Assembly: GCA_023101725.1 (NCBI GenBank)
Contig: JALJCO010001098.1
Span: 558,001-622,000, forward strand
Source: Atherinomorus stipes
Lineage: Eukaryota; Chordata; Actinopteri; Atheriniformes; Atherinidae
Direction: 5' to 3'
Length of the DNA stretch: 64,000 bases
Shown here one piece after another: positions 23,224 to 35,010 of this stretch; position 1 is the first letter of the stretch, and every line of letters begins with the position of its first letter. The notes under the pieces are model-generated. The model saw only the letters and a program-made list of their open reading frames with translations, had not been told where the DNA came from and ran no database searches. The translations under genes were made by a program, and so were the position numbers.

Positions 23224-25099
23224 TATTACTGCAGATAACTTTGGCCTTGTAAAATCACTATATTTTTAAGGTACTAAAAGAAATGCGTGCCTATAGCTTA
23301 CTTAAATTCTCCATAACCTTTGACATCAAGAGAAGTTGATTTTACTCCTTTATTTATTCATAATTTTAGTCTATTTTTACTCTTTATGTTTTTATCTTAT
23401 GTCTTATCTTGTTATTTTACGCTTCGTGCCATGAGTTCTATTAATTATTTATTACACCTTTTACAGCAGTTCTGTACAGCACTTTGGTCCACTGAGGTTT
23501 TTAATTCTAACATTCTTGTGCGTTTTGTTTAACAGCTATAAAGCGGTTAAACTTTGATTTAAATGAATAAATGACTCAACAGCAGACCATGTCAAACATT
23601 AACATCTGTAGGGTTGACAAATTCACCGACATTGAAAAGAAGGAAGCCTACAGAGGTCATCCCAGCAACAAGCTTTGACTCTTGGTCTTCAGATGAAAAC
23701 ACTTTCACTCTTGCTGAAGCACTGTCCTCTTTAAAGCTCTGCACCTTTATCTTCACATTAATCCCTTCTGAACATGTGGGGAAACATACATGTCACGTGT
23801 TTTACTGCCAGACTGAGCGGTTTCTCTCAAAGTATAAAAACACACACAGACACACACATTAGTGCTGAATATGTTTGCTGCTGCCTTCTGGAGCTCCTTA
23901 TTGTTGCAAAATTACTCATCATTACTCAGCTGAGGCTGATTCCAAGAAACTGAATCATTGTAAATGGCTGAACACACGAGAGCTCAATAAACGTAGTGTT
24001 GTTTTGGTATCGGAGCTCCACGTGTGCACTGAACCTCGCGATGCGACAATGACACAGGGGGTTGCGACGACGACAGATGTTCGGCAGCAGCTATTTACAA
24101 GCAGCAGCCTCACTAATCTGTTTTGCACTTTCATTTGTTCTAATTGAAGAGGACTTGGACTGGATCAGCTTATACAGAAAAAGAAGCCGCCAAAGATACT
24201 TACGGCTGACTGACAGGTGAGCGTCCCCATCATAAGCAGAGGGGAGGAGGAATAATAAAAGGAGCTGTGAGAAGAGGACCCACAGGGCCTGCTGAAAAGC
24301 ACCAGGCAATATCTCAAGTCATTTGACAATGATATACTATTAAAAGGAGAAAATAGAAAAATCCTGCTTTTGAATGAGCTCTGTAATTCTATCATGCAAA
24401 TGAAAAGGTTCATTGGTGGTCGCCAAAAGACCGGATGTCTGCTTCCATCTGGAATACTGAATAATGTTAGAAGGACATTAGCTGTTTTATGCGGAAGAAA
24501 ACTCTGTTTTGGATTCACAGGAGAAATCCACTCAGTGAACAGTGTGAGTGGAGAAGTGACACTTAGATTTAGATTAGAGATGGAGAGTCGGGAGGTAAGA
24601 AATGGGAGGGTTTTTGTTGGTATGGTATCAAGATTCTGCAGCTGTCACTGAATCTCTCAATCAGCACTTAAATTAGTGAGGGATGCAACGGGAAGCAATT
24701 AATCAGGTTTAGCAGCAGCTACCAGGATGAGGCCGGGGAGGGGGGCAACCTGTTTGTGTACTGCTGCATCTGAGCTGATATTTATGGGTACATTAGGGTA
24801 GAATGAGCTGCCATCCATCTCAGAAAATGACAGCGTGGATCTGAATGGAGAACATAAGGCTGCATTCTTCACATTGACGCATCATAAATTTGCACTTAAG
24901 CAGTAGCTAATGTAACCTTACGCTGCTCGTCTGATGGGGAGAGGAGCATCGAGGTCTGACAGACTCGGACATTTCTCCCGCTTTTAGCCATTATTGCACT
25001 TTCATCTCAACAATATGGAAAAAAAATCTAATTGCAATTTTCTGACCAATATTGCGATTTGGTTTGAAACTTAATCTAGGAGATGGAGGATTACCAGGA
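23224..25099. other. Intronic (inferred) DNA, no exon recognised
   Basis: A short CA-rich run sits at about 23840-23858. The piece at 25010-25075 ('attgcaattttctgacc...') looks like an hAT fragment. About 24640-24990 has the texture of conserved non-coding DNA (balanced composition, no repeat), which is unproven. Confidence 0.4.
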
Positions 25100-25455
25100 A
25101 GGGCTGTGCAATTAATTAATCGTGATTCCAATTGTCATGTCAAACAATCTCCAAATTCATAGAACTGAGTTGGAACAAATTATGTGCCATTTTTCTTAAT
25201 AAAATCCCTGAAAGAAAAGCGCATGCACATTACAATCCTTTCCACACGGCCCTGCTACAACGTACGTTCATGGAGCTGAAGAGCAAAAGGTGTGTGTTGT
25301 GTTTTGCATAAATTATCAATGACCAAGTGTTTTTGTACAGAGAGAAAAGCTGAATAAATGCATTGTTTAATTAAAACAATAATCATTTGAATAACTGATT
25401 TCAATATTGACCAAAATAATCGTGATCATGCTTTTTTCCATAATCGAGCAGCCTT
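25100..25455. mobile_element. hAT-like MITE with 'agggctgtgcaattaatta' end
   Basis: The left end 'agggctgtgcaattaatta' and the right end 'aatcgagcagcctt' (reverse complement 'aaggctgctcgatt') form an imperfect inverted repeat. A clean target duplication was not found. It is about 356 bp and non-coding. Confidence 0.65.
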
Positions 25456-25646
25456 ATTACTGTGTGACATGAGTGTATGAACTGCTCGGCATTCTAGCAA
25501 AAGTTGAGATGTGAACAGCTTTACTTTCCAACTGCACGATGCGACCAGTAACTCAGACTCTGAAGTTTCCTCTGGAACAGGTTTCTACTTTTCTGTACTT
25601 GTTAACAGTCCGATGTTATATATCTGATTTACACCGCAGTATATCA

Positions 25647-26539
25647 CAGGGCTAGGTTTAGATTCAATTCCGATTCTTATGGTTTTGAATCGATTATTTT
25701 CGATCCGGTCTGATCTGTCTGATCTGTCCGATCCAATCCGATCACGATTCAATCTCAATTTGGTTTGCTGGCATTGGAAATTTTTTTAGCCCAAATTCCA
25801 TGACTCTGTAGGTATGCAACATATTAATGCTAGTATTATGCTAATATTCAACAACAAATGAATGAAGTAATGTAGTTAATGGTGGCTGTAAGGACCAAAC
25901 CCTCTCCCTTCATGTTGACACAGATACAGTCATCCACAAAATTATTCATACCCTCCATTTAAAAAAAAAAAATGCTAGATTCACAATAGCAATTCAAATA
26001 ACTGGAAACAAATGATTAATAAAAATTCACAAAATTATGATTTAGTAAAGCAAAATACACAGTAAGTCAGTATTTAAAACTTAAAATGACTAGCTACTAA
26101 CCCGCTAGCTCGATGCTAACTGTTAATGGAAAACGCCATTGACATGCTAACGGAATTAGCATCTGCGTCGTAACTTCAAAGATAACATACAAAGTAGCAG
26201 GTATCAATTTCACCTCAATCATGAACATCAACTGCATTTATTAAAGTACCAGAGGCAGATGTTTCCTCTGCTCTGTGTAAACTGAATTTTTAGAAACTAT
26301 TTGTACCAGCCCCACTTGCTTAGTCTTTTTCTGGCTCTGCACTAGTTTAAGCCTACATACTGTCCAGCTCACTATCTCCCCCTAGCGGGGCGGCTGAGCC
26401 ACTGCAGTGCATTAAATGGTCATTTTAGAAAAAGAAAAGAAAAATCGATCTTTGGACAAATAAATCGATCTTTGGAAATTAATGTGAGAATCAATTCAGA
26501 ATTGGAAAATTTTTTTTTTTTTTAACACAGCCCTAGTAG
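25647..26539. mobile_element. hAT-type element with perfect 8-bp duplication, nested Tc1 fragment inside
   Basis: GTATATCA occurs on both sides (25639-25646 and 26540-26547). The left end is 'cagggctaggttta' and the right end 'aacacagccctagtag'. The inner text 'tgaatcgattattttcgatc' and 'gagaatcaattcagaatt' is the 'cgatt' type of teleost hAT MITE. It is 893 bp. A Tc1-type fragment lies at 25925-26075. Confidence 0.85.
25925..26075. mobile_element. Nested Tc1/mariner fragment
   Basis: It starts 'tacagtcatccacaaaatt' and continues 'attcataccctcc', the same end as 34328. It is an internal fragment in the surrounding hAT element and shares 'caattcaaataactggaaac'-like text with the other copies. 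Confidence 0.65.
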
Positions 26540-26560
26540 GTATATCATTTCGCACAATGT

Positions 26561-26770
26561 TAAGCTGGGCGATATGGACCAATAGCCACATTGCGCTTTA
26601 TTTAAAGGTAGAGTCCGGAGTGTTCCCACGTTTCTGTTTGTAAAAACGATCCAAACTGAGAGCCCCTCCCTTCAGGCTAATGGCCCCATCGCTCTTCAGC
26701 CCAAAGCATCTCCTTCAAAGCTAGAAAGCAGGTGAAAGCCAAACCAACATTTAGAGATGAAGCTCAGCTG
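26561..26770. repeat. Truncated repeat starting 'gctgggcgatatggacc'
   Basis: It starts with the common hAT end 'gctgggcgatatggacc' and continues into 'gagagcccctcccttcaggc', text typical of a dispersed teleost repeat. The opposite end is missing. Confidence 0.45.
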
Positions 26771-27736
26771 TTCAAACAACAATAACATCCAAACATGAAT
26801 ATAACAAATTCACAAATGCAAATAATGTACATTACAAATGAATTAACAAAGGAAAGGCAACAAAAGGAGAAATTACAAGGTTTTTTCCCCATGGTTGGAC
26901 AGGCTGGAGAAAACGGCCGTAGTTCTGCCATTCAGATGCAGGGGAATCCTCTTCCACAACAACAAAATGAACCAAGTCGTTCTAGAACAATTAAATCTTT
27001 CTCATATATCGTATAAAACCTTGTGTGATATGATCTCTGTTCCCAATGTTCAAATATTTAGTGCAGCAAGAGATTCACTTTCACCAGAGAAACAGTGGAG
27101 ATGCTCGTGTGATTCTGGGCACGTAGCCAAGTAATGGAAAACACATTCATCTGCACAAATATAAGAACCAATATAGATTCATGACACAGGTCTGACGCCG
27201 GTCTATTCAGTTTCCAGCCTGGAGTTGGAGAGAGCAGAGAACATGTCAAGGTCTCCTAATGAAGGCCGACAGGAACCCGTGTCCCATTGTTATTCTAAAA
27301 TGTGGACTGTTCCCTGTCAGTCACTTGACAGCTGCAGAAGATATGCAAGCCTGTGCCAGGACAGAATTCCAGAAACATGCAGCCTGACAAACTTAATTGT
27401 CACATCTATGTTTTTTATAACATGCAACAGCTTTGTTTGCCAGGAAAGCCAGTCATCATTTGCAGCCAGGTTTAAAATAACCACAGCCTCTGCATTGAAA
27501 AATGACAAAAGAAAAGATTTAATTACATTTGGCACGCATTTGAGAATGAATGGGGGTAAAACGTGCTGGTAAATGGGCTGTAACTTTAAAACGACACCAA
27601 TATTCTCTTTTAATGTGCATGCGACTCTCCGCTGTGAACAGCAGTCACATGTAAACAGGATAAGGGAAAGAGATGTTGTATTATGCAAATGAGAAAGTAT
27701 GCTGTCAAACCGGCTGCAGTTGATCAAGATTATTGC
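26771..27736. other. Intronic (inferred) unique DNA, candidate conserved element
   Basis: No repeat was recognised. About 27225-27600 has balanced composition, long non-repetitive text and cores such as TTAATTG, CAGCTG and TGACAG, the texture of conserved enhancers. It is listed only as a candidate. The open frames across it on both strands look accidental. Confidence 0.35.
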
Positions 27737-27768
<32 letters not shown>

Positions 27769-27786
27769 TACACACACACACACACA
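27737..27786. repeat. (CA)n microsatellite
   Basis: About 50 bp of CA repeat with two small interruptions (CG and AT) at about 27764-27770. Confidence 0.95.
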
Positions 27787-27917
27787 GAGGAGATGCAGTC
27801 AATCTGAGCAATAATATCGAAGCAAGCAGAGGTGAGAAAACATCCAGACTGTCAGCCACACACAAATCCTTGTCTTTAGCCCTGCTCCACTTTAACATTT
27901 CATCAATACAGACAGAG

Positions 27918-27964
<47 letters not shown>
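27918..27964. repeat. (CT)n microsatellite
   Basis: About 47 bp of uninterrupted CT repeat, some 130 bp from the CA array. Confidence 0.95.
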
Positions 27965-27966
<2 letters not shown>

Positions 27967-29494
27967 TGACCTCCACAACTTGTTGGTAACAGCTTCCTGG
28001 CTGCAGAGAACTGGACACTTATTTATGGACAGGGATGCAGGGATAAATCAATCCCGTCTCTATTCTTTTCCAATTCCATTTGCATTACGTCAGTGGAGGT
28101 GTTGAGTTTCTTTATTTCCTTGAAAAAGAAATGAGATTTTTGTCTTTCCCCGCTTTGTTTCCCTGACTGATCACAGCCAGCACCAACTGGGCTTGATGAT
28201 TTACAATTCCCCTCTGGGATTAATGAAGCATTTTCCATTTCATTTCATTTAAATCACTTTTCAAACAGCTGAAAAGTCATTATTTTGATCATTTCCTCAC
28301 ATGTAAGCTTAAAAGAGTTGATATTATGATATCCAAAGGCATAAAGACGTAGTATGCTGGACATCACGTGCTGCAGACATCCACATTAACTATTTAGAAA
28401 TTAGGAAATGACGCTTATTTGATGGTGAAAGTCAAACTTGTACTGAATGAATAAACTTAAAGAATGGGGGTCTTGAAATAGAGCGGTCACATTTTAAAAA
28501 CAATTGACAATGGTTTGGCCTTTCTGGTGCTTTAGCGCTCGAGCCAGGACAGGAAATTTACTTTTTATCTAACGGGCCTCTGAGCTCAGGACTTTCACAG
28601 CCGTGAAAAGAGGTTTCACTTTCAATCTAATCACCTCCATTACAAGAGGATATGACCAGTTTCCAAACCGGCAAATAAGAAGACATCAATGGACAATGGA
28701 AATAGGTGCTTGGAAGAAGTTTGGCTTCTTCTTTCTGCATTTACGGCTCATTGTGTTTCCAGGAAACATGATATTTGGGCTTAGAAGGGAATTATTAAGG
28801 TTTAGGGAGGAATTTTGGGGGGGTAAAACCTGAAATTAATCAGTTATCTCTGCATTAACTTGTTGGATTTTGATTTAGTTTTTATATTTGGCTGGAATAT
28901 GTACTATATTGATAGTTTTCTTTTTTAAAATAAACAATTGTGCAGATAGGCGTTAATAGAAATGCAAACTAGGAGGAAACGCTTGCCTACAACATGACTA
29001 TTTTTACAATAATATTCATAAATAAGGAATTTGTGCTAAACGTTTATGCAATACTAAGACAAATACAGCATCTTTTTCATATTTGTATATTCATGTATTC
29101 AGTTTGTTAAGGATTGTCAGGATTAGCTTCATTTTGCATTTTGTTTTTTTTATTCTGTGTTCAGTTATTTGTTGTTTTCTTCTCTACTCCGGTTAACCTT
29201 GTTAGGATCCTGCAGTTTTGAGTTGGATTTTGTTTCTGGAGTTAATGTCTTCGTAGAGTTTCAGGCTTTGATTTGCTGTTTTGTTCTGTAATTGGCTCCT
29301 CTCTCACTGACACTTCACATTTGCTTCGTTAGTTTGGTTTCGACCGCGTGTTGTTTTCTTTCCTCAGTCTGTTCTTTGCTTTTCTGTTAAATCCAAATTG
29401 TTTTTTGGTTTGTTTATCTAAGTTTCCCTTCACTTGTTGTATTTGAAGACATAATGTTCTGTTTTTAGATGATATTCTAGTTCCTGTTTTCTGC
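27965..29494. other. Intronic (inferred) DNA, no exon recognised
   Basis: AT-rich, with T-rich text at 29100-29480. The segment 28195-28235 ('tacaattcccctctgggatt') resembles part of a dispersed repeat. Nothing else was identified. Confidence 0.4.
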
Positions 29495-29590
29495 TGTAGA
29501 ACAGAAGTGTCAAACTGTCCTCCAGGTTTTAGGTGCTTCCCGGCTCCAACACACCTGATTCAAATAAATGATTCATTAGGTCCATTCAGG
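29495..29590. mobile_element. Fragment of the palindromic MITE family (left half)
   Basis: 'gtgtcaaactgtcctccagg', then 'ccaacacacctgattcaaat', matches the left arm of the family seen whole at 649-874. The right arm is absent. Confidence 0.75.
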
Positions 29591-29801
29591 TCGACTGCAA
29601 GACGTCAGACGAGAACTTTGTGAGTCGTTGAGGCGGACAATAAAAGCAGTGTAGCTAAGCCAAACTCACTAGTCGACGTGACGACATATAAAATTTGCTT
29701 GAATGCTCTGAAATGATCCTGTTAACTTAGGAAATTCATTTATGTAATTATTTGCAACAGCATTAATAACCTGTTTATTCTTCATTAAGCCTTGAATAGA
29801 C

Positions 29802-29956
29802 CAGGGGTGTCCAAAGTCAGTCCCCAAGGACCTCAATCCTGCAGGTTTTCCAATGTTTCCCTGCCCCAACACACCTGACTTAAATTAAACGGATCCAACA
29901 ACCTCTGAAGTTCTGCACAATGATTCATAAATGTGAGTCTGGTGTGTTGGAGCAGG
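29802..29956. mobile_element. MITE copy truncated by a microsatellite
   Basis: It starts 'caggggtgtccaaagtcagt' and reaches 'ggtgtgttggagcagg' of the right arm. The terminal part of that arm is replaced by a CA/TA microsatellite. It belongs to the 649-874 family. Confidence 0.8.
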
Positions 29957-29988
29957 AACACACACACATTATATATATGTATATATAC

Positions 29989-30044
<56 letters not shown>

Positions 30045-30057
30045 TGTGTGTGTGTGC
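29957..30057. repeat. Compound (CA)n(TA)n(TG)n microsatellite
   Basis: A short CA run, about 75 bp of TA with few interruptions, then 'acacacacgtgtgtgtgtgtg'. The centre is self-complementary. Confidence 0.95.
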
Positions 30058-30059
30058 AT

Positions 30060-30348
30060 TTATGCTACATTATGGGACCACTTTCTGTATTTTACCATCA
30101 CCGTGAGGACGTTTTGCCTTCGTGGGGACATTTTCCCAGTCCCCACGGGTCCCAACCCCGTTTCGAGGGTCAAGAAAAGGTTTTAGAGATTAAGTTACAA
30201 TGAAGGTTTTGGTTAGGATTAGGACAAGGGTTAGGTTTAGAAATCAGTTATGGGCGTTAGGTTTAGGGTGAGGGGTTTGGGAATGCATGTGTCGATGGAT
30301 GTACCCCACGGGGATAGAAAACCAGACTTTGTGTGTGTGTGTGTGTGT
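30060..30348 (+). repeat. CA/TG-bounded dispersed repeat with 'ggttagg' text
   Basis: It runs from 'gctacattatgggaccactt' through 'tccccacgggtcccaacccc' and a degenerate 'ggttaggattagg' part, and ends in a (GT)n array at 30331-30348. An inverted relative lies at 47788-48060. Both copies are bounded by CA/TG arrays. The element class is unknown; it is a recurrent companion of fish microsatellites. The TTAGG-like text is too degenerate to be telomeric. Confidence 0.7.
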
Positions 30349-30349
30349 C

Positions 30350-31014
30350 TATCCCCAAATCCAAGACCATGGTCCTCAGCCAGAAAAGGGTGGGGTGTCC
30401 TCTCCGGGTCGGGAGCGAGGTCCTGCCCCAGGTGGAGGAGTTTAAGTATCTCTGGGTCTTCTTTAGGAGTGAGGGAAGAATGAAGCAGGAGATGGACAGA
30501 CGGATCGGTGCGGCGTCTGCAGTGATGAAGACATCGGTCTGTCGTGGTGAAGAAGGAGCTGAGCCAGAAGGCGAAGCTCTCGATTTACCAGTTGATCTAC
30601 GTTCATGAGCTGTGGGTCATGACCGAAAGAACGAGATCGTGGGTACAAGCGGCCGAAATGAGTTCCCTCTGCAGGGTGGCCGGGCTCTCCCTTAGAAATA
30701 GGGTGAGGAGCTCCGTCATCCGGGAGGGACTCAAAGTAGAGCCGCTGCTCCTCCACATCTGGAGGAGCCAGATGAGGAGGCTCGGGCATCTGGTCAGGAT
30801 GCCTCCTGGGGAGGTGTTCCAGGCACGTCCCACCGGGACGAGACCCCTAGGGAGACCCAGGACACGCTGGATGGACTACATCTCCCAGCTGAACTGGGAA
30901 CGCCTCAGGATCCCCCCGGATGAGCTGGCGGCTGTGGCTGGGGAGAGGGAAGTCTTAGGCAGCTGCCCCCATGACCCGATCCCGGATAAGCGGAAGAAGA
31001 CGGACAGAAGGTAA
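30350..31014 (+). pseudogene. 5'-truncated, frameshifted LINE reverse-transcriptase ORF (C-terminal end)
   Basis: The translation shows the conserved C-terminal part of a teleost non-LTR retrotransposon ORF2. One frame (to about 30545) reads 'VEEFKYLWVFFRSEGRMKQE' and 'MDRRIGAASAVMKT'. A second frame (30544-31014) reads 'KKELSQKAKLSIYQLIYV', 'HELWVMTERTRSWVQAAEM', 'RSSVIREGLKVEPLLLHI', 'GHLVRMPPGEVFQARPTG' and 'RPRTRWMDYISQLNWERL'. The frame change at about 30545 and loss of residues between 'IYV' and 'HELWVM' mean it is dead. The polymerase core is absent, so the copy is 5'-truncated, as expected of target-primed insertion. It ends in 'cggataagcggaagaagacg'. It abuts the GT microsatellite on its 5' side. 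The clade was not determined. Confidence 0.85.
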
Positions 31015-31284
31015 ATCTACACACATTTGGAGTTTGCATCAGCGAGACGTTAAACAATCAGGACCAAGTTCTGTCATCAACGCAGACTGCGCTCCGTCTA
31101 CGGTCAGACGGCTCCCGCTTGGTTTCATGATCATGATATTGTCACGTTTTCCAGTGCAGTACAGGCACAGCCTGAAGTCGGACAAAAACTTCAACAGCAT
31201 GCAATACTCCAGGACAACAATCCCTTGCTGCGTTGCATAAAGCCAAAGTCAAATCAGCCCGTTATTTCAGTCTGTTGTGTTTAA

Positions 31285-31350
31285 GCAGGGAAACATCTAA
31301 AACCAGGAGTGACTCCAGGACCGGACTTCAACATCCCTGTTGCAGTTTGC
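31285..31350. mobile_element. Fragment of the palindromic MITE family (right end)
   Basis: 'gcagggaaacatctaaaacc' and 'catccctgttgcag' match the right end of the 649-874 family. The left part is missing. Confidence 0.6.
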
Positions 31351-31459
31351 TCCTTGTGTAACCAGTTAACTTCCTCGTGACCACGCCCATTTCTCTGCGT
31401 CCTGTCTGAAAGGACAACCCCAAAATAATTTTTTTCTCAACTAAAAAGGATTTTTGTGT

Positions 31460-31499
31460 ACATATATATATATAAATATACATGTATATATATATATAT
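31460..31499. repeat. (TA)n microsatellite
   Basis: About 40 bp of interrupted TA repeat. Confidence 0.9.
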
Positions 31500-31749
31500 C
31501 TTAGAAGGAAGCGAAACAGGTGAGATCACGACTGAAGTGTCAGAATCAAGATATGTGCTACTGTGTCGGTACATTCACCTGGAGCACTGCAGGAAATATA
31601 AAAAGTGTTTTGCAGTTTGCCTTCAGTTAAAACTAGACGATAGAAATCATCAAGGAATTAGTAAAATAATGTCTGATCAGTAACTGTGTGATACTTAGTC
31701 ATTTTGGAAAGCTACATTAGTTTCTTTGTGTGTGCAGAAATGTTCTGAA

Positions 31750-32195
31750 CTGCAGAGTTGCCACAATTATTTACTTCCACAATTAATCGCGGTATTAAAT
31801 GCCACAATTAATTCATTGTGAAGATTCCTCAAAATTGTCACTTTACATCAAAGATCATGTCGGCAGATCAGCGCAACTTGCACAAAGAATATAAAAGTTA
31901 TTTGATTCACCGAATGGGTCATAAATATGGTGCTTATAATGGATTCTGTTCACCACTGTCATACCTACAAGCCCAGATTCAGCTCTTCTCACCAAGATCA
32001 TGCCAAATACAGATTTTCAATATAGAATGAGTAATAACTTTGTTGGTCATGCATTAACATATATAAAAACATGTGAAATATGATTTCACACATTCATAGT
32101 GTTTGAGAATGGATGTATAATAATTGTGATAATTGTAAAATCATGATTATTTCTTTAGCAATAATTTTACCAAAATATCCACAATCGTGACATCC
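31750..32195. mobile_element. Probable hAT-like element of the 'cacaattaatcg' type
   Basis: The left side 'gttgccacaattatttactt' and the right side 'atatccacaatcgtgacatc' with 'ccctaaa' look like opposite ends. The interior includes 'ccacaattaattcattgtg'. No duplication was verified. Confidence 0.45.
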
Positions 32196-34199
32196 CTAAA
32201 TGCTCGTATCTCATGCTGCCCCCTGTACGAGGATCTTCTCAGACATTAATTGCCACTCTTGTTCCTCATTTGTGATCCCTCTGTGTAAATACTTCAGGTT
32301 ATCCTTTGTTCAGTGCCAGGTCCCTGTTGTCATCCAGTTCTCAGCGCTCGTTTGGATTCTGTCAAGTTTATTTAGTATTTTTCCATTAAAGCATTGTGAG
32401 TTATTGAACAAAAGAGACTTTATTTCCCACATCACCCATGAGCCTTAACACTGCACTCAGAGTTCACAATAAATCGAAAAAATAAAAGAAAAATTAACTT
32501 TTTTTATGACTTAACATCATTTTGCTGCATCGCACTATTTGAGTGCTTGATTGTGGTAATTTGAGTTGATTCATTTCCTACTACTGTAACATAAAATTCC
32601 AACACTGCAACGCTCCCAAAAAAGAAACCCTTTGGGGGGGGGGGGGGTGGAAAAAGGATCTGTTGCGTGCGGATGAGTGGTGCCGGTCTGGCTGCATCTT
32701 ATTAAATGCTGTCAACATTTTAAATGGCCAACACTCATTAGCGCCTGTGCAGCATCCTTTGTTATTGTCTTTTCATCTGCAGTTAGCATCAATGCAGAGT
32801 AATGAGTTTTATAAGCACCAACATGGTCCAATTTCAGCAAAGCTGCCGCGTTTACCCTCCCTTCTCTCTGCTGGAAACAGTCCTGCCCAGAGGCTCCGTC
32901 ATGATGCCAGTGAAGCAAGCAAACGTTACCGCACTTATTTATCGCCCACATGGATACAACAGGAAATGTCACAAAGTCACATCGTAGCCTGATCCAGCGC
33001 TGCACTCCCACACAGGCGGGAAAAGCAATTTCCATTTTGTCACCGAAGAGCTTCATCAGGAGAGGAAACGGGAGGAAGAGGAGGAGGAGGAGGAGACTCC
33101 CGGTGGTCTGTGGAGCTGGTGAGCGCCGGACGGGCAGACAGAGCAGGGATGCTTGTCTAAACAGTTTTACACTTCTGAGTTTACCCGCAGCGCCCTCCCC
33201 TTTCCAAACAATGAGGCCTGGAAGGACTGAGAGCAGCAGCATGGATGGAGGGAGGAAGAGGAGGGGGAGGCTGGCACCCTTTTTAATTCCACCAAAAGCT
33301 GTTCCAACAAAAGGGCCCCCACTTGGGAGCCGGCGTGGAGCAGCAGCCAGCTCGGCTGGCTCACAACGGGGTCGTGAGCTAAAGAATGAGTGTGAAATAG
33401 AGGGCGAGAGAATGAGACCGGGGGAGTAAGAATGGATGAATAAAAGAATGAGAAAATGAAAAAAACAGTCGGGTATGAAAGCCTGGCTGGAATTTCTTTT
33501 TACTCTGCATGGTGGTAAAAGTCAGACTCAGGAGGGGGCCACAAGGATTGTGTTTGTGTTTGCATGCTTGTGTGCGCATTAAGAGATTTGCAAAAGCGCT
33601 CATGATGCAGACAGACTGAAGGCAAAAACTTTCCTCAGACCATCCGTGGATGAGCTCCGTTGTGATTCATGGCCCTGCTCCTGTTGCTATGCTCTCTAAT
33701 CCCTCTTCACTGACACCTGTTTGCTGAAGAATCACAAAGGAATGCCAAGGTGTTAGCCACGATACGCTTTATTCCAAGAAATGTGATCCAGAATTTGCTT
33801 AGTAACCCATTTCCTCAGGAAGAAGAATTAAAAAAGAGGGGGAAATGCTGACCAAGTGCACTCTCATGCTTGCTGGCTTGTGGAAAGCAGAGTGATGAAT
33901 TAAATTCATGGACTTTCAGCAAGCTGCACTTGATGGAGAGTCTCAGTGCAACATCTTTCACCAACTTCTCCTGACAGACCAAACAAAGACCTACAAACAA
34001 CAAACATGGTTGCACAACAAAGGGATGTGAAATCGTCTCAACCACAAAAGCTGTATCCATGACAACCGGTTCAAATTTTCTAAGAGCGACCTGCCAAACA
34101 GACAACAGGAAGAGGAGCAAAGCCGCTTCTTTGGTTAAGTTTCACGCAAGCTTCTGAAATGCAGTTATATCATCACAAATTCATGAATATTTTAAATAA
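32196..34199. other. Intronic (inferred) DNA, candidate conserved element and poly-G
   Basis: A poly-G run lies at about 32634-32647. About 32660-33000 is unique, with balanced composition and cores such as TTATTAAATGC and GCAGTTAGCATCAATG, a candidate conserved non-coding element. Minus- and plus-strand open frames of 159-176 codons at 32712-33429 overlap each other and the GAGGAG-rich stretch near 33070-33100, and show no domain. Confidence 0.4.
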
Positions 34200-34327
34200 A
34201 AATAGACCGATACATCGACCGCCCGATATTTTAGGCTGATATTTGTTTCTTTTGCTGGTATCGCCATCGGCGGATAAATTGGGTACGTTGACTGATACCC
34301 CAACTCAGTATAATTTACGACTTTTTA

Positions 34328-34510
34328 TATATCCAGTCATCCTAAAATTATTCATACCCTCCAATTAAAGAAAAGGCTAAGTTCACAATAGTAATTTAGG
34401 TAACAAGAAACTAAAGAAACTTTTAAATAAAAATTTACAAAATTATAATTTAACAATATAAAATATTGCTTTGAACTGTGGATGAAAATCATAATTTTAA
34501 AAAAAACCCA
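34328..34510. mobile_element. Nested non-autonomous Tc1/mariner end
   Basis: 'tatccagtcatcctaaaatt' then 'attcataccctccaattaaa' is the best-kept copy of the Tc1-type end also seen at 14048, 25925 and (reversed) about 48460-48490. It runs directly into transposase-derived sequence. Confidence 0.7.
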
Positions 34511-34514
34511 AATA

Positions 34515-35010
34515 AAACTGGACAATGATCCAGAACACACCAGCAAGTCCACCTCTGAATGGCTTAAGAAAAACTAAATGAAGACTTTGGAGTGGCCTAG
34601 TCAAAGTCTCCACCTGAATCCCATTGAGATGCTGGGCATGACCTTAAAAAGGCGGTTCATGCTGGAAAAGCCTCCAATGTGGCTGAATTACAACAATTCA
34701 AAGATGAGTGGAACAAAATTCCTCCACAGATTCACTGCCAGTTATCACAAACGCTTGATTGCAGTTGTTGCTGCTAAGGGTGGAACAACCAGTGATTAGG
34801 TTTAGGGGGCAATCACTTTTCCACACAGGGCCATGTGGGTTTGGATTTTTTTCCCTTTTCATAAAAATCTTCATTTAAAAACTGCATTTTCTGTTTACTT
34901 GTGTTACCTCTGACTAATATTTAAATTTCTTTGTTGATCTGAAACATTTAAGTGTGACTAACATGCAAAAAAATAAGAAATCAGAATGGGGGCAAACACT
35001 TTTTCACACA
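34515..35010 (+). pseudogene. Tc1/mariner transposase remnant (C-terminal part) and 3' end
   Basis: Translation gives the C-terminal signature of Tc1-type DDE transposases: 'LDNDPEHTSKSTSEWLK' in one frame, then 'LEWPSQSLHLNPIEMLG' in another, then 'AGKASNVAELQQFKDEW' and 'NKIPPQ' in a third. The Glu of the NPIE motif, the third catalytic residue of the DD34E triad in this family, is kept. The repeated frame changes and the missing N-terminal half make it inactive. The 3' part ends with 'gggggcaaacactttttcac', typical of such elements. It lies inside the hAT-like element at 34205-35288. Confidence 0.85.

Noticed and set aside
27317..28018. A 233-codon minus-strand open frame
   Set aside because: It runs through the CT and CA microsatellites (Arg-Glu and Cys-Val repeats) and a unique block with no domain.
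30195..30270. Interstitial telomere repeat
   Set aside because: The 'ggttagg/ttaggttt' text is degenerate and part of a dispersed repeat with a second copy at 47788-48060; there is no TTAGGG array.
32712..33429. Overlapping 176-codon (minus) and 159-codon (plus) open frames
   Set aside because: Both strands are open over the same stretch, part is GAGGAG repeat, and neither shows a domain, good start or splice sites.
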